Below, in pieces: positions 8,973 to 18,322 of a stretch of 64,000 nt of DNA; within the stretch, counting starts at the first letter, position 1, and each line of letters opens with the position of its first letter. Origin of the DNA: JBHIDJ01 sp046760105. GTDB lineage: Bacteria > Pseudomonadota > Gammaproteobacteria > Acidiferrobacterales > SPGG2. The stretch covers positions 3,718 to 67,717 of the forward strand of contig JBHIDJ010000008.1 of the NCBI GenBank assembly GCA_046760105.1, read 5' to 3'. Made by a program: the position numbers and the translations under genes. Under the pieces are notes generated by a model. The model was not told the origin of the DNA. It did no database searches and was given only the letters and a program-made list of their open reading frames with translations.

Positions 8973-10012
8973 TGCGCTTGATCCTCGAACAGCACAAGTA
9001 CCTTTAGCACGTTACCACCACTCTTGGCGGTGTCATAGGCCTTCTGAATTTCATCGATCCGAAATCGATGGGTGATCAACGACGATACATCAACCGCTCC
9101 GGTGCGCAGCAACTCATAGGCCCGACGCGTGTCCTCGGGCCCACAGGAGTAGGAAGGGACTAGACTCACTTCGCGAAAGTAGAGGTCACCCAGGTCAACG
9201 GAAGTTAGCGCACCCGTCGGCGTGGGCGTAAACAAAATAACGCTGCCGCCGTTTCGCACGTACGCCAACGACTGCTCAATCACTTGTGGGCTACCCGGCC
9301 CTACGATCACGAAGTCTGCCCCCTCAAACCCGTGCTGGCTTGCCTTGCGTGCCAACTCCTCCGGTGTGAACACCTCGTCAGCGCCTAACTGGCGTGCGTA
9401 CTCGCCTCGTGCTGGGTCCGGTTCGACCGCCCACAGCAGATCGGCGCCCGAGGCCTTGGCTGCCGCGAGATTCAACAGCCCCATCACACCGCAACCGACA
9501 ATCGCACCATGGCCGCCAGCGCGATCGCCGACACGCTCTAGCGCCTTCACCGAACATGCGAGTGGCTCGATAAGAGCACCCAACTCGGGGGCTAGATCAT
9601 CAATGGGGAACGTGTCGCGCCGCGCATTAACCTGCGGGACCCGGATATACTCGGCCATCCCGCCTGGATCAAGCTTGCTCCTGCGCCAGGTAATACAGTG
9701 CACGTAGTCTCTAGCCCGGCAATAGCGACATTCCATACAGGGGGCATGATGGTGCACGAACACCAGCTGCCCGCGCCTGATGTGGTCGAGTTCCGGTCCT
9801 ACCTCTTCCACGTAACCCACGACCTCATGCCCTAGCACGGTGTCGACCTTGCGTTCCAGATACCACTCCATGAGGTCCCCGGAACAAATCCCACATGCCG
9901 CCGTGCGTAGCAGGACTTCGTCCCCAGACTGCAAGGTGGGTCTGGGCACCTTCTGCACTTCAAAACTTGTTGGACCGCGAATGACCGCCTGAAGCATGTC
10001 AGATGCTAGCAT
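8969..10012 (-). CDS. Zinc-dependent alcohol/polyol dehydrogenase (MDR superfamily)
   Basis: A 347-residue medium-chain dehydrogenase. The catalytic zinc site is CGICSGD, then GHEVVG, and a Glu in the segment ELGALIEPLACSVKAL. The structural zinc lobe has four cysteines in APCMECRYCRARDYVHC. The Rossmann fold begins GAIVGCGVMGLL. The Met at codon 6 is an alternative start. The pattern resembles sorbitol/threonine-type dehydrogenases, but the substrate cannot be told. It lies between another dehydrogenase and a cupin gene. Confidence 0.88.
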   Translation of the reverse strand: MLASDMLQAVIRGPTSFEVQKVPRPTLQSGDEVLLRTAACGICSGDLMEWYLERKVDTVLGHEVVGYVEEVGPELDHIRRGQLVFVHHHAPCMECRYCRARDYVHCITWRRSKLDPGGMAEYIRVPQVNARRDTFPIDDLAPELGALIEPLACSVKALERVGDRAGGHGAIVGCGVMGLLNLAAAKASGADLLWAVEPDPARGEYARQLGADEVFTPEELARKASQHGFEGADFVIVGPGSPQVIEQSLAYVRNGGSVILFTPTPTGALTSVDLGDLYFREVSLVPSYSCGPEDTRRAYELLRTGAVDVSSLITHRFRIDEIQKAYDTAKSGGNVLKVLVLFEDQAQ

Positions 10013-10074
10013 CTACCAACTGGCTCTGTAAGTAGCCTGTTGGTGTTGGACGAAAATTCTCCTCAACGGCGCCG

Positions 10075-11097
10075 CTACGCCCATGGATCTATAGCATACT
10101 TAATACCGGTACCCGCTTCCATTTGCCGCAGGGCAAGATCGAGTTCGTCTAGCCGCATATCCCCGCTTATAAGCTCGTCCACACGCAACTCACCGCGCTG
10201 CAGCAGTTCTGCCGCACGACGCACATCCGGCGGGCCGAAATGAAAGGCGCCGAACAAGCGTAATTCATGGTAATGCAATCGAAAACTGTCAATATCGACA
10301 ACGGTGTCCTTCGGCAAGCCGCCAAAGAACAGCACCTGGCCACCGGGGAGCACGAGATCCAGCGCTGTCCGCCATGCCGTCGTCCGTCCCGTGCACTCGA
10401 TCACACAGTCGAAGCCGTCATCATCTGCAAGCTGGGCCTCAAGCGGACCCTGCTCCGTATCCACCACCTCCGCAAGTGCATACGCGCGCGCGATTTCGAG
10501 GCGTTGGCGGTTGCGACCCGCGGCAACCGCGGCTGCGTCCGTGAAGCGCGGTAACAGTTGGCAGAAGAGCAATCCCATCGCCCCCAGGCCGATAACCAAG
10601 ATCCGGTCGACCCCAGACCAGTCGATCCGTTCGAGCGCATGCACTACGCAACTTACGGGCTCGAGAAACGCTGCCGTTTGTGCCGACATCCCTGCGGGCC
10701 GCCGCAACAAGTTATGTGCGACCACCGGCGCCGGCAGCCGCAGAAACTGGGCAAAGGCGCCAAACGCCATGTCTTCTTGCAGGCGCGGACACAGGCTGTA
10801 GCGCGCCTTGGCGCAATAGCGACAATGTCCACAGGGGGCGCTGTGCACGCCCCATACGGACATCCCGGGTTCAAATGCACGCACACCTTTACCGAACGCA
10901 TATACTGAACCCGCATACTGGTGACCGAGTGGCCCTGGCATAGGAATGAGGGGATGTCCGCGCCGATAGGCTTTCAGGTCGGTCCCGCAGGTGAGGGCAC
11001 GCTCCACACGAATCATCACCTCACCCGGTCGCAGCACCGGATCACTTACATCACGAATCTCGATCTTTCGAGGTTCGACTAGATAGGCGGCTCGCAT
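10075..11097 (-). CDS. Zinc-dependent alcohol/polyol dehydrogenase (MDR superfamily), second copy
   Basis: A 340-residue medium-chain dehydrogenase with catalytic zinc residues in ALTCGTDLKAYRRGHP and GHQYAG, the structural cysteines CGHCRYCAKARYSLCP and the nucleotide fold ILVIGLGAMGLLFCQ. It shares only the general family pattern with the adjacent enzyme and is not a recent duplicate. It heads the leftward three-gene run with the second dehydrogenase and the cupin. The substrate is unknown. Confidence 0.88.
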   Translation of the reverse strand: MRAAYLVEPRKIEIRDVSDPVLRPGEVMIRVERALTCGTDLKAYRRGHPLIPMPGPLGHQYAGSVYAFGKGVRAFEPGMSVWGVHSAPCGHCRYCAKARYSLCPRLQEDMAFGAFAQFLRLPAPVVAHNLLRRPAGMSAQTAAFLEPVSCVVHALERIDWSGVDRILVIGLGAMGLLFCQLLPRFTDAAAVAAGRNRQRLEIARAYALAEVVDTEQGPLEAQLADDDGFDCVIECTGRTTAWRTALDLVLPGGQVLFFGGLPKDTVVDIDSFRLHYHELRLFGAFHFGPPDVRRAAELLQRGELRVDELISGDMRLDELDLALRQMEAGTGIKYAIDPWA

Positions 11098-11319
11098 CTG
11101 AGAAACGATGATAAAATCTTCTGCAGACCCAACATAAAACCGACAATGCTGTCACCCGGCGAACCGTGAGCTATTAGAGCTTAGCGCTACGGCGAGTGCG
11201 CGTCGGTTTGAGGACGGCTAAGTATAAACGCAATGCGGTGGTACAACCATGCAACCTCTGCTATGCGTTAGCGCCCGTGGCATTGCCGTTGCTACCCAAC
11301 GCTGAAAGGTGAGTAAAAC

Positions 11320-13104
11320 TTGAAGCAGGCCAAAGGTACATCAACACCACGACAGCTAGAGTTAAAGGATCTATTGGCTGATCTCGTCGCCGATGGATTA
11401 CTCTCGACGGACGACGCGAACCGCGTCGCTATAAGTACCGGAAGAAAAAGCGATCTGCACCCGCTTGCCGCAGTTGCCAACCAAAACCTCAGGAGCGCTA
11501 AAAACCCAAACAAGGTGCTTACGCTTGAGGTCTTGACCGCGTGGTTGGCGCAAAACACTGGTCTCCCGTACGAGCGGATCGATCCATTAAAGCTGGATGT
11601 CGAGACCGTCACCAACGTCGTGTCATACGCCTACGCATCACGGCGCAAAATCCTGCCGATCGCTGTCACCGACGACACGGTAACGATCGCCACCAGTGAC
11701 CCCGTTGCCAATGACTGGGAGGATGAGCTCAGCCGTGTTTTGCGCAAAAAGATCGTGCGGGTGCTTGCTAATCCCGCTGACATCGATCGTTACCTAGCGG
11801 AGTTTTATAGCGTAAGCCGTTCCGTAAAACGCGCCCTCAAGGATCCCTCGCGCGCGCAACTCGACGTCATCACGAATCTGGAGCAAATGGTTGAACTAGG
11901 CCGCGCCGGAAGACTTGACGCCGACGATCATCATATCGTCAACATCGTGGACTGGCTGCTGCAATATGCCTTTGACCAGCGTGCGAGCGATATCCATCTG
12001 GAGCCTCGACGAGAAAAGAGTGATATCCGATTCCGGATCGACGGCGTGTTGCATATGGTGTACCAAGTACCAACGCTGGTGATGAGCGCCATCATCAGTC
12101 GCATCAAGACGTTGGGACGTATGGACGTGGCCGAAAAGCGGCGTCCCCAAGATGGGCGGCTAAGGACCAAAACGCCGGTGGGAAACGAGGTCGAACTGCG
12201 TCTCTCCACCATTCCAACGGCGCTCGGTGAAAAACTGGTGATGCGCATCTTTGATCCCAGTGTGCTCGCTAGGAGCTTCAAGGAACTCGGATTGAGTGAA
12301 AGCGATGTAGAGCGGTGGCAGACAATGGTCAAGCAACCGCATGGCATCATTCTCGTTACCGGCCCTACTGGGTCTGGCAAGACGACCACGCTTTACTCGA
12401 CCCTCAAGCAACTCGCGAAACCTGAGGTTAATGTCTGCACCATCGAAGACCCGATAGAGATGGTCGAACCTACTTTTAACCAGATGCAGGTGCAGCATAA
12501 CATCGGTCTAGGGTTTGCGAGTGGCGTGCGGTCGTTACTTCGCCAAGACCCCGACATCATCATGGTTGGCGAGATTCGCGACCTGGAGACAGCCGACATG
12601 GCGGTGCAGGCAGCGCTCACCGGCCACCTCGTGCTTTCCACTCTGCACACCAACGATGCCGCGTCAGCGATCACGCGCCTGCTCGAGATCGGCGCACCTG
12701 CCTATCTGATCAATGCGACACTGTTGGGCGCCGTGGCTCAGCGGCTCGTGCGTACCCTCTGCCCGCACTGCAAACAAAGCGGCAATTTAGACGACGATGC
12801 ATGGCAAGCTCTGGTGCACCCGTGGAAGGCCACGAAGCCAGAGGCGGCTTATCTACCGAAGGGTTGTCTGGAGTGCCGCAATACCGGCTACTTCGGACGG
12901 ATCGGTGTTTACGAGATTCTCACCATGTCGCCGGTGCTGTGCAAATTAACGCAGGCGGAAACCGAGGTTGCGGTCCTGCGCGAGCAGGCGGTCAAGGAAG
13001 GCATGGAACCCCTGCGGCTGAGCGGCGCGCGCAAAATCTATGCCGGGCTTACCACCATTGAGGAAGTGGCCAAAGTCGCACCGCCCCCAGAAGAACCGTT
13101 GTGA
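11320..13104 (+). CDS. Orphan GspE/PilB-family secretion ATPase
   Basis: The 594-residue protein has an N-terminal MshEN-like region, then the type II/IV secretion ATPase core: Walker A GPTGSGKTTTL near residue 348, an Asp box and Walker B DIIMVGEIRD near residue 410, the His box HTNDAASAITRL, and a zinc module CPHC...CLECRNTGYFGRIGVYE near the C-terminus. The start is a TTG preceded by AAGGTGAG at good spacing; no closer ATG keeps the N-terminal domain. No pilin, GspF, secretin or other secretion genes lie nearby, so its partners must be encoded elsewhere. Whether it drives a pilus, a type II system or something else is open. Confidence 0.9.
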   Translation: MKQAKGTSTPRQLELKDLLADLVADGLLSTDDANRVAISTGRKSDLHPLAAVANQNLRSAKNPNKVLTLEVLTAWLAQNTGLPYERIDPLKLDVETVTNVVSYAYASRRKILPIAVTDDTVTIATSDPVANDWEDELSRVLRKKIVRVLANPADIDRYLAEFYSVSRSVKRALKDPSRAQLDVITNLEQMVELGRAGRLDADDHHIVNIVDWLLQYAFDQRASDIHLEPRREKSDIRFRIDGVLHMVYQVPTLVMSAIISRIKTLGRMDVAEKRRPQDGRLRTKTPVGNEVELRLSTIPTALGEKLVMRIFDPSVLARSFKELGLSESDVERWQTMVKQPHGIILVTGPTGSGKTTTLYSTLKQLAKPEVNVCTIEDPIEMVEPTFNQMQVQHNIGLGFASGVRSLLRQDPDIIMVGEIRDLETADMAVQAALTGHLVLSTLHTNDAASAITRLLEIGAPAYLINATLLGAVAQRLVRTLCPHCKQSGNLDDDAWQALVHPWKATKPEAAYLPKGCLECRNTGYFGRIGVYEILTMSPVLCKLTQAETEVAVLREQAVKEGMEPLRLSGARKIYAGLTTIEEVAKVAPPPEEPL

Positions 13105-13130
13105 ATCGGTTGCTTGGCCGTCGTTGTTTC

Positions 13131-13529
13131 TCAGCCCTCGCGCGCGGGCACGACTCGCGGTTGGCGCTTGTCGTCTATGGCGACGTATGTGAGCGCCGCC
13201 TCGGTCACTTTCACACACTCCGTCGCGTGCAGACGACGCTCCGCATAGACATCGACCTTAACCGTAATTGACGTGCGCCCGACTTGTACCACATCGGCGT
13301 AAAAACTGACTACGTCGCCGACCAGCACCGGCTTCTTGAATGCCAGCGCATTGACGGCAACGGTGACCACACGACCCCTTGCGCGGCGCGCGGCCGCGAT
13401 GGCCCCGGCAACATCGACGTGCGACATGATCCAACCGCCGAAAATATCGCCGACACTATTGGTATCCGCTGGCATCGGAACCACACGAAGCGTGGCCTGC
13501 CGCTCGTCAGGAAGTGAGTCGTCTACCAT
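13131..13529 (-). CDS. yciA: YciA-type acyl-CoA thioesterase
   Basis: This 132-residue hotdog-fold protein hydrolyses acyl-CoA thioesters. The signature PADTNSVGDIFGGWIMSHVDVAGAIAA contains the catalytic Asp loop, and VTVAVNALAFKKPVLVGDVV forms the next strand pair, both typical of YciA and related enzymes. GGAGG stands before the ATG. It is convergent with the secretion ATPase gene, only 26 bases apart. Confidence 0.88.
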   Translation of the reverse strand: MVDDSLPDERQATLRVVPMPADTNSVGDIFGGWIMSHVDVAGAIAAARRARGRVVTVAVNALAFKKPVLVGDVVSFYADVVQVGRTSITVKVDVYAERRLHATECVKVTEAALTYVAIDDKRQPRVVPAREG

Positions 13530-13659
13530 GATCGTTCCTCCATGATTTGCGCGTTGTCGCGCGTCCGTTAGTGATTACATCTGTTACGGCCAATTGCTGC
13601 TCGTGCGACTGAGGTGAACATCGATCTTGTCATATGCGAGCGGCAGCAAATCGCCGTTG

Positions 13660-13929
13660 TCATCGCGCACGTCGGACTGCGTGAAGATCCGTAACGCGTG
13701 CAGCACCTTTGAGCGTCAACCACTGGCAGCCCGATATCTCTCTCACTCGAAGGGCAAGCCGCTGCGTGCGTAACGCATTATCGGGCAAGTCGAAATAATG
13801 GTCACGGATCGTATTGGCCGCTCGCGGCAGAACCCGATAGCGACCGATCCACTCAAGCGCGCAGATCTCCTCCAGTACGGCCTGGGGCTTGTGACCACAG
13901 ACTATCATTGTGATTTCGATTTCCCGCAT
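13660..13929 (-). pseudogene. Truncated CYTH-domain protein (triphosphatase-like)
   Basis: The frame reads MREIEITMIVCG at its start, then HYFDLPDNALRTQRLALRVRE and WLTLKG, the first half of a CYTH phosphohydrolase domain. It then departs from the family pattern and stops at 89 residues; CYTH proteins are normally 180-210 long. In the frame one base over, from about 13705 to 13607, an unrelated-looking tail continues (ALRIFTQSDVRDDNGDLL and LAYDKIDVHLS) before a stop. This suggests a deletion or frameshift that joined two pieces. The usual second half of the CYTH tunnel is absent, so activity is unlikely. Confidence 0.55.
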
Positions 13930-14173
13930 GTCGCTGTATCGATCGGAAAAATCAGGGGTTTTATCCGAGGGCCGCTCCCGTTGTACTTTGAGGTAGTTTG
14001 CATCGTGCCCCTGAAGTCCGCTGTTGGCCGTCTACACATTGTAAGCCCTTGTTGAATTTAGCAAATATGGCGACTGTCCCATGTCGACGCGGGAAATTGT
14101 CACCGACACGGTTTACGATTACGATATACGGACAGTTACTTCGCTGATAAGAGATGATCGCGGAGGAGAAAAC

Positions 14174-15454
14174 ATGAAAAAAATCAAAGCACCAGCCCTT
14201 AGCACTCCAACTGGTGTCGAAGGCCGTGCTCTTGACGTAGAAAGGGCCCCCGCACGCGGTCGTGTGACGGCAGTCGACAGGTGGCTTGCGCGCCGCATGT
14301 TCCAAATTATGGGGGAACCGCCGATCAACGTGGTGCTTTGGAACGGCGAAGAATTGGCCGGCTCGCCGGCTACGCCGGTCGCGCGCGTTTGGATTCGCGA
14401 TCGCAAGACCTTCTACAGGCTGCTCATCCAGCCGGATTTGCATTTCGGTGATCTTTACAGCGTCGGGCGTATTGAAGTGGAAGGCAGCCTGGTCAAGTTC
14501 CTCGAGACGGTCTCCCGCAACGCCTCGCGAATCGGCGTGCTAAAGCGGCTCCCGCGCATACTGAGCCGGCGGCACCGAAATACGCTTACCGGTTCAAAAG
14601 ACAACATTCACCACCATTATGACATCTCCAATGGGTTCTACGCGCACTGGCTGGACGACGAAATGCAATATACCTGCGCCTACTTTCCGGATCCGGAGAT
14701 GACGCTCGAGCAGGCGCAGATCGCCAAGATGGACCATGTCTGCCGCAAGGTCCAGTTAAAACCCGGAGACAAGGTAGTGGAGGCTGGTTGTGGGTGGGGA
14801 GGCCTTGCCAGACACATGGCAAGACATTACGGCGCGCACGTCAAAGCCTACAACATTTCCCACGAACAAGTGACCTACGCCCGCGACCGCGCGAAGGCCG
14901 AGGGATTGGCTGATCGTGTGGAATATATCGAGGATGACTATCGCAACGTTTCCGGCGAGTGCGATGTTTTCGTCTCCGTGGGTATGCTGGAGCACGTGGG
15001 CGTGGAGCATTACGCCGGGCTTGGCGAAGTCATTCACCGTTCGCTCACGGCGACCGGACGCGGACTCATCCACACCATCGGGCGTAACAGGCCCGGAGGG
15101 CTGAACGCCTGGATCGAGAAGCGCATCTTTCCGGGCGCTCATCCACCGTGTTTGCGCGAGATGATGGAGATCTTCGAACCGCGCGAGTTTTCCGTACTGG
15201 ATGTCGAAAACCTACGTTTGCATTACGCCAAGACGCTCGAGCACTGGCTGGCACGGTTTGAACAGCATGTCGATCAGGTCACCGGTATGTTTGATCCAGA
15301 CTTCATGAGAGCTTGGCGTCTTTATCTCTCCGGCTCGATTGCAACATTCACGACCGGTTCGTTGCAGCTCTTCCAGATTACCTTCGCGCGTCCGCTGGAT
15401 AACACGATTCCCTGGAGTCGGGCCCACCTCTACACCGAACAGCACCAATCGTAA
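14174..15454 (+). CDS. cfa: Cyclopropane-fatty-acyl-phospholipid synthase family protein
   Basis: The enzyme transfers a methylene group from S-adenosylmethionine to double bonds of membrane lipid acyl chains. The 426-residue protein has the N-terminal lipid-binding region, the sequence HHHYDISNGFYAHWLDD followed by MQYTCAYFPD, the SAM motif VVEAGCGWGGLARHMA and the later VGMLEHVGVEHY. I chose the ATG at 14174 because GGAGGAG precedes it; the frame is open 31 codons further upstream. A TetR-type regulator faces it on the other strand, a plausible but unproven controller. Confidence 0.92.
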   Translation: MKKIKAPALSTPTGVEGRALDVERAPARGRVTAVDRWLARRMFQIMGEPPINVVLWNGEELAGSPATPVARVWIRDRKTFYRLLIQPDLHFGDLYSVGRIEVEGSLVKFLETVSRNASRIGVLKRLPRILSRRHRNTLTGSKDNIHHHYDISNGFYAHWLDDEMQYTCAYFPDPEMTLEQAQIAKMDHVCRKVQLKPGDKVVEAGCGWGGLARHMARHYGAHVKAYNISHEQVTYARDRAKAEGLADRVEYIEDDYRNVSGECDVFVSVGMLEHVGVEHYAGLGEVIHRSLTATGRGLIHTIGRNRPGGLNAWIEKRIFPGAHPPCLREMMEIFEPREFSVLDVENLRLHYAKTLEHWLARFEQHVDQVTGMFDPDFMRAWRLYLSGSIATFTTGSLQLFQITFARPLDNTIPWSRAHLYTEQHQS

Positions 15455-15532
15455 GAGCTAGCACCGCTTTTGCGCTGGTGATCTTGCTCACTCTTTGCAA
15501 AACGAGTGTGGCAGTGATGTGTCCCTTCTGGA

Positions 15533-16153
15533 TCACCCGTTGTTGATGGTTCCTGATTGTGCCGCACGCGAATAACCGTAGACGCGATGCGACAGCGTTT
15601 CGGCATTGGTCAACAACCGGTCTAGGAACTGGCTCGTGCGGACCGCGTTCCCAGACTCATCCCGCATCCAGTAAAAGAACGTCATCAAATAGATGGTGGT
15701 GAGGCCAGTCTCCTCGAGCGCGCGACGCAAAAATGTGACATCACGATGTGCCGCCTCACGTAACCACTGCACCGTGCGACTGATACGCATAAGCGCTGGG
15801 ATCTGCACGTGCAAATGCCCCGGCTCGAGCTTGCCCCAAATCATCTCGCGGGTTACTTTCCTGTGCGGCGCCAATGCTGCTAACCAAGTCATAATCGCGC
15901 GATGCACGCGCTGGCGCGCCGGCAGCGCCTGAAACTCCGCCGTCGCCGCATCCTCAAGCATGGCGCGATCGGCCCGATCAAACCACGCCTCTACCAACTC
16001 TTCCTTTTCGCGGAAATGGGCGCGAATGTCATTCAAACTAAGATCGAGTGCGGCGCCCACATCGTGTAGCCGTACTGCTTCCCAAGACCGTGCCTCCGCA
16101 AGTGCAAGCGCCGTGTCGATAATTCGGTCTTTAATATCAACTTTCTTCGGCAT
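15533..16153 (-). CDS. TetR/COQ9-like transcriptional regulator
   Basis: A 206-residue protein with a TetR-type helix-turn-helix in its first 55 residues (DRIIDTALALAEARSWEAVRLHDVGAA, then LSLNDIRAHFREKEELVEAWFDRAD). The helical C-terminal region includes WGKLEPGHLHV and the FFYWMRDES segment that recalls COQ9-related TetR proteins, a family that may sense lipids or quinones. The ATG at 16153 is preferred to an upstream TTG. It is convergent with the cyclopropane synthase gene, which would fit a membrane-lipid role. Confidence 0.75.
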   Translation of the reverse strand: MPKKVDIKDRIIDTALALAEARSWEAVRLHDVGAALDLSLNDIRAHFREKEELVEAWFDRADRAMLEDAATAEFQALPARQRVHRAIMTWLAALAPHRKVTREMIWGKLEPGHLHVQIPALMRISRTVQWLREAAHRDVTFLRRALEETGLTTIYLMTFFYWMRDESGNAVRTSQFLDRLLTNAETLSHRVYGYSRAAQSGTINNG

Positions 16154-16281
16154 GGCCGTTTCCCACAACCTGGCCCCAGAGATAACGGTGCTATATTACA
16201 CTCGCTGCGCGCGTCCGCACGACAAAATAGGAGCGCGCACCGGACGAACGGCGCACATAGCACGTGTTGTTCCGTTGGAAC

Positions 16282-17211
16282 TTAGACCGTGGTTTCGACG
16301 GGTTGCAGGTAGGGTATCGGGGCTGGCCGGGAATCGTCGTAAGTCACTAACTCCCAGGCGTCGGTCTGCGCTAAGAGCGTGCGCAGCAGCCGATTGTTCA
16401 ACGCATGACCCGATTTGTGTCCGCTGAATGAACCGACCAAGCTGTGCCCCAGTAGGTAGAGATCACCGATTGCGTCAAGGACCTTGTGCTTGACAAACTC
16501 GTCCTCGTAACGCAGCCCGTCCTCGTTGATGACGCGATAGTCATCCAGGACGATGGCGTTATCGAGGCTTCCGCCCAAAGCGAGGTTTTGGTCGTGCAAA
16601 TGCTCAATATCGCGCATAAAGCCGAAGGTACGTGCGCGGCTGACCTCCTTGAGAAAGGACGTCGATGAGAAGTCCAGCTCCGCCTTGTGACAACTGGTCT
16701 TAAAGACCGGATGGTCAAAGTCGATGCTGAAAGCGACCCTGAAACCTTCGTACGGATCGAATCGCGCCCACTTGTCGCCGTCTTCCGCCTTGACGGTCCG
16801 CTCGATACGCAAGAACCGTTTGGCCGCGTCCTGCAGTGTGATACCGGCAGATTGGATCAAGAAGACGAACGGCGCGGCACTACCATCCATGATGGGGACC
16901 TCCGGGGCGCTTACATCGATGTAGGCGTTGTCGATGCCCAAGCCGGCCAACGCCGACAGCAGGTGCTCGACGGTAGAGATCCTAATTCCGTCTTTTACCA
17001 GGGTGGTCGACAGACTCGTGTCTCCGACATAATCGGGGTGTGCCTTGATGTCTACAGGCAGGTCGAGATCGGTGCGGCGAAAGACAATGCCGCAGTTCAC
17101 GGGCCCAGGCCTCAGCGTGAGATACACCTTCTGGCCTGTGTGCAACCCGACACCAGTGGCCGTAATGACGTTTTTGAGAGTGCGTTGTCTGTAGTTAGTG
17201 GCGATGGCCAT
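16282..17211 (-). CDS. lpxC: UDP-3-O-acyl-N-acetylglucosamine deacetylase LpxC
   Basis: LpxC catalyses the committed zinc-dependent step of lipid A synthesis. The 309-residue protein has the start YRQRTLKNVITATGVGLH, the first zinc ligand in STVEHLLSAL (His83) and the second pair in VKHKVLDAIGDL. AAGGA precedes the ATG. LpxC usually lies beside ftsZ and secA at the end of the division cluster; here it follows xerC after a 171-base gap, so it may have its own promoter. Confidence 0.96.
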   Translation of the reverse strand: MAIATNYRQRTLKNVITATGVGLHTGQKVYLTLRPGPVNCGIVFRRTDLDLPVDIKAHPDYVGDTSLSTTLVKDGIRISTVEHLLSALAGLGIDNAYIDVSAPEVPIMDGSAAPFVFLIQSAGITLQDAAKRFLRIERTVKAEDGDKWARFDPYEGFRVAFSIDFDHPVFKTSCHKAELDFSSTSFLKEVSRARTFGFMRDIEHLHDQNLALGGSLDNAIVLDDYRVINEDGLRYEDEFVKHKVLDAIGDLYLLGHSLVGSFSGHKSGHALNNRLLRTLLAQTDAWELVTYDDSRPAPIPYLQPVETTV

Positions 17212-17382
17212 GCAATTCCTTCTGCGCCGGCCACGCTGGCCTGGTAATGAGGGTTTTTAGCATTATGGTTTTCTTGTATTTGGCTTCGGTACGAGTACTA
17301 CCCCGAATTTTGTTAAAACTGCTTGAGATTTTCAGTCTAGCACAGCATTAGCCGGACCCCAAACGTCACTCCTCATACGCCC

Positions 17383-18306
17383 TCAGGTGGTGATTGGCTT
17401 GGTGGAAGGCTTCCGTCTGGCCCGCGGGTGTGCCTGGTCGTATACGCGCGCCAAGTGCTGAAAGTCCAGGTGCGTGTAAATCTGGGTCGTCGAAATGTCG
17501 GCATGACCCAGGAGTTCCTGCACGGCGCGCAGGTCGCCACTGGACTCGAGCAGATGGCTCGCGAAGGAGTGGCGCAACATGTGAGGGTGTACGGGGACAT
17601 ACAAGCCCTGCTGCTGCGCCCAGCGTCGCACCCGCAGCTGCACCGCCCGGTGGCTCAGGCGACGCCCTTTGCGCCCAGTGAACAATGCTGGCTCGTCCTT
17701 GGGCGTGAGGCGCCGTCGCGCCACCAGCCATTGGCTGAGGGCATCACATGCAAAGCGGCCAATGGGCAGTACGCGGGTCTTCGCGCCCTTTCCAGTTACC
17801 CGCACCTGCTCCGCCCGCAGGTCTAGATCTCCCGCATCCAGGCTAACGAGTTCGCCCAAGCGCAATCCCGAGGAGTAGAGTAGCTCCAGGATCGCGCGAT
17901 CGCGCACGCTCAACGGATCATCGCCGGCAATCGCGACAAAGCGGCTAGCCTGGTCTACGGTGAGCGCCTTCGGCAGCCTCTTCTTCGCCTTGGGCGCCGG
18001 GATGCCCGCCGCCGGGTTGCGTCTCACCAGGCGTTCCCGCAACAGATAACGGTAAAGCGATCGCGCCGCCGAAAGACAGCGCCGGACAGTCTTGCCCGAG
18101 CGACCCTGGCGATGAACGCTGGCAGCGAAGGCCCGCACATCATGCGGCGCAAGCGCCTGCCAATCGGCGATACCACGTGCGTCACAGAAGGCGACTAGTT
18201 GCACGAGGTCCCTGGCGTAGGCGCTGATCGTCCTTGGCGACATCCGCCTTTGATCACGCAGGTAGGCCAGGAATTCACTTACCTGGCGTGTTGCGCGCGG
18301 TTGCAT
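17383..18306 (-). CDS. xerC: Tyrosine recombinase XerC
   Basis: XerC acts with XerD at dif to resolve chromosome dimers. The 307-residue protein has an N-terminal SAM-like core-binding domain (MSPRTISAYARDLVQL) and the catalytic domain with the Arg of YSSGLRLGELVSL, HPHMLRHSFASHLLE (HxxR), the GHADIS His and the nucleophilic Tyr in TTQIYTHLDF. Its place directly after dapF and the DUF484 gene is the standard gammaproteobacterial order, which supports XerC over XerD. Confidence 0.95.
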   Translation of the reverse strand: MQPRATRQVSEFLAYLRDQRRMSPRTISAYARDLVQLVAFCDARGIADWQALAPHDVRAFAASVHRQGRSGKTVRRCLSAARSLYRYLLRERLVRRNPAAGIPAPKAKKRLPKALTVDQASRFVAIAGDDPLSVRDRAILELLYSSGLRLGELVSLDAGDLDLRAEQVRVTGKGAKTRVLPIGRFACDALSQWLVARRRLTPKDEPALFTGRKGRRLSHRAVQLRVRRWAQQQGLYVPVHPHMLRHSFASHLLESSGDLRAVQELLGHADISTTQIYTHLDFQHLARVYDQAHPRARRKPSTKPITT

Positions 18307-18322
18307 AGTCGCTCTGGGACCG

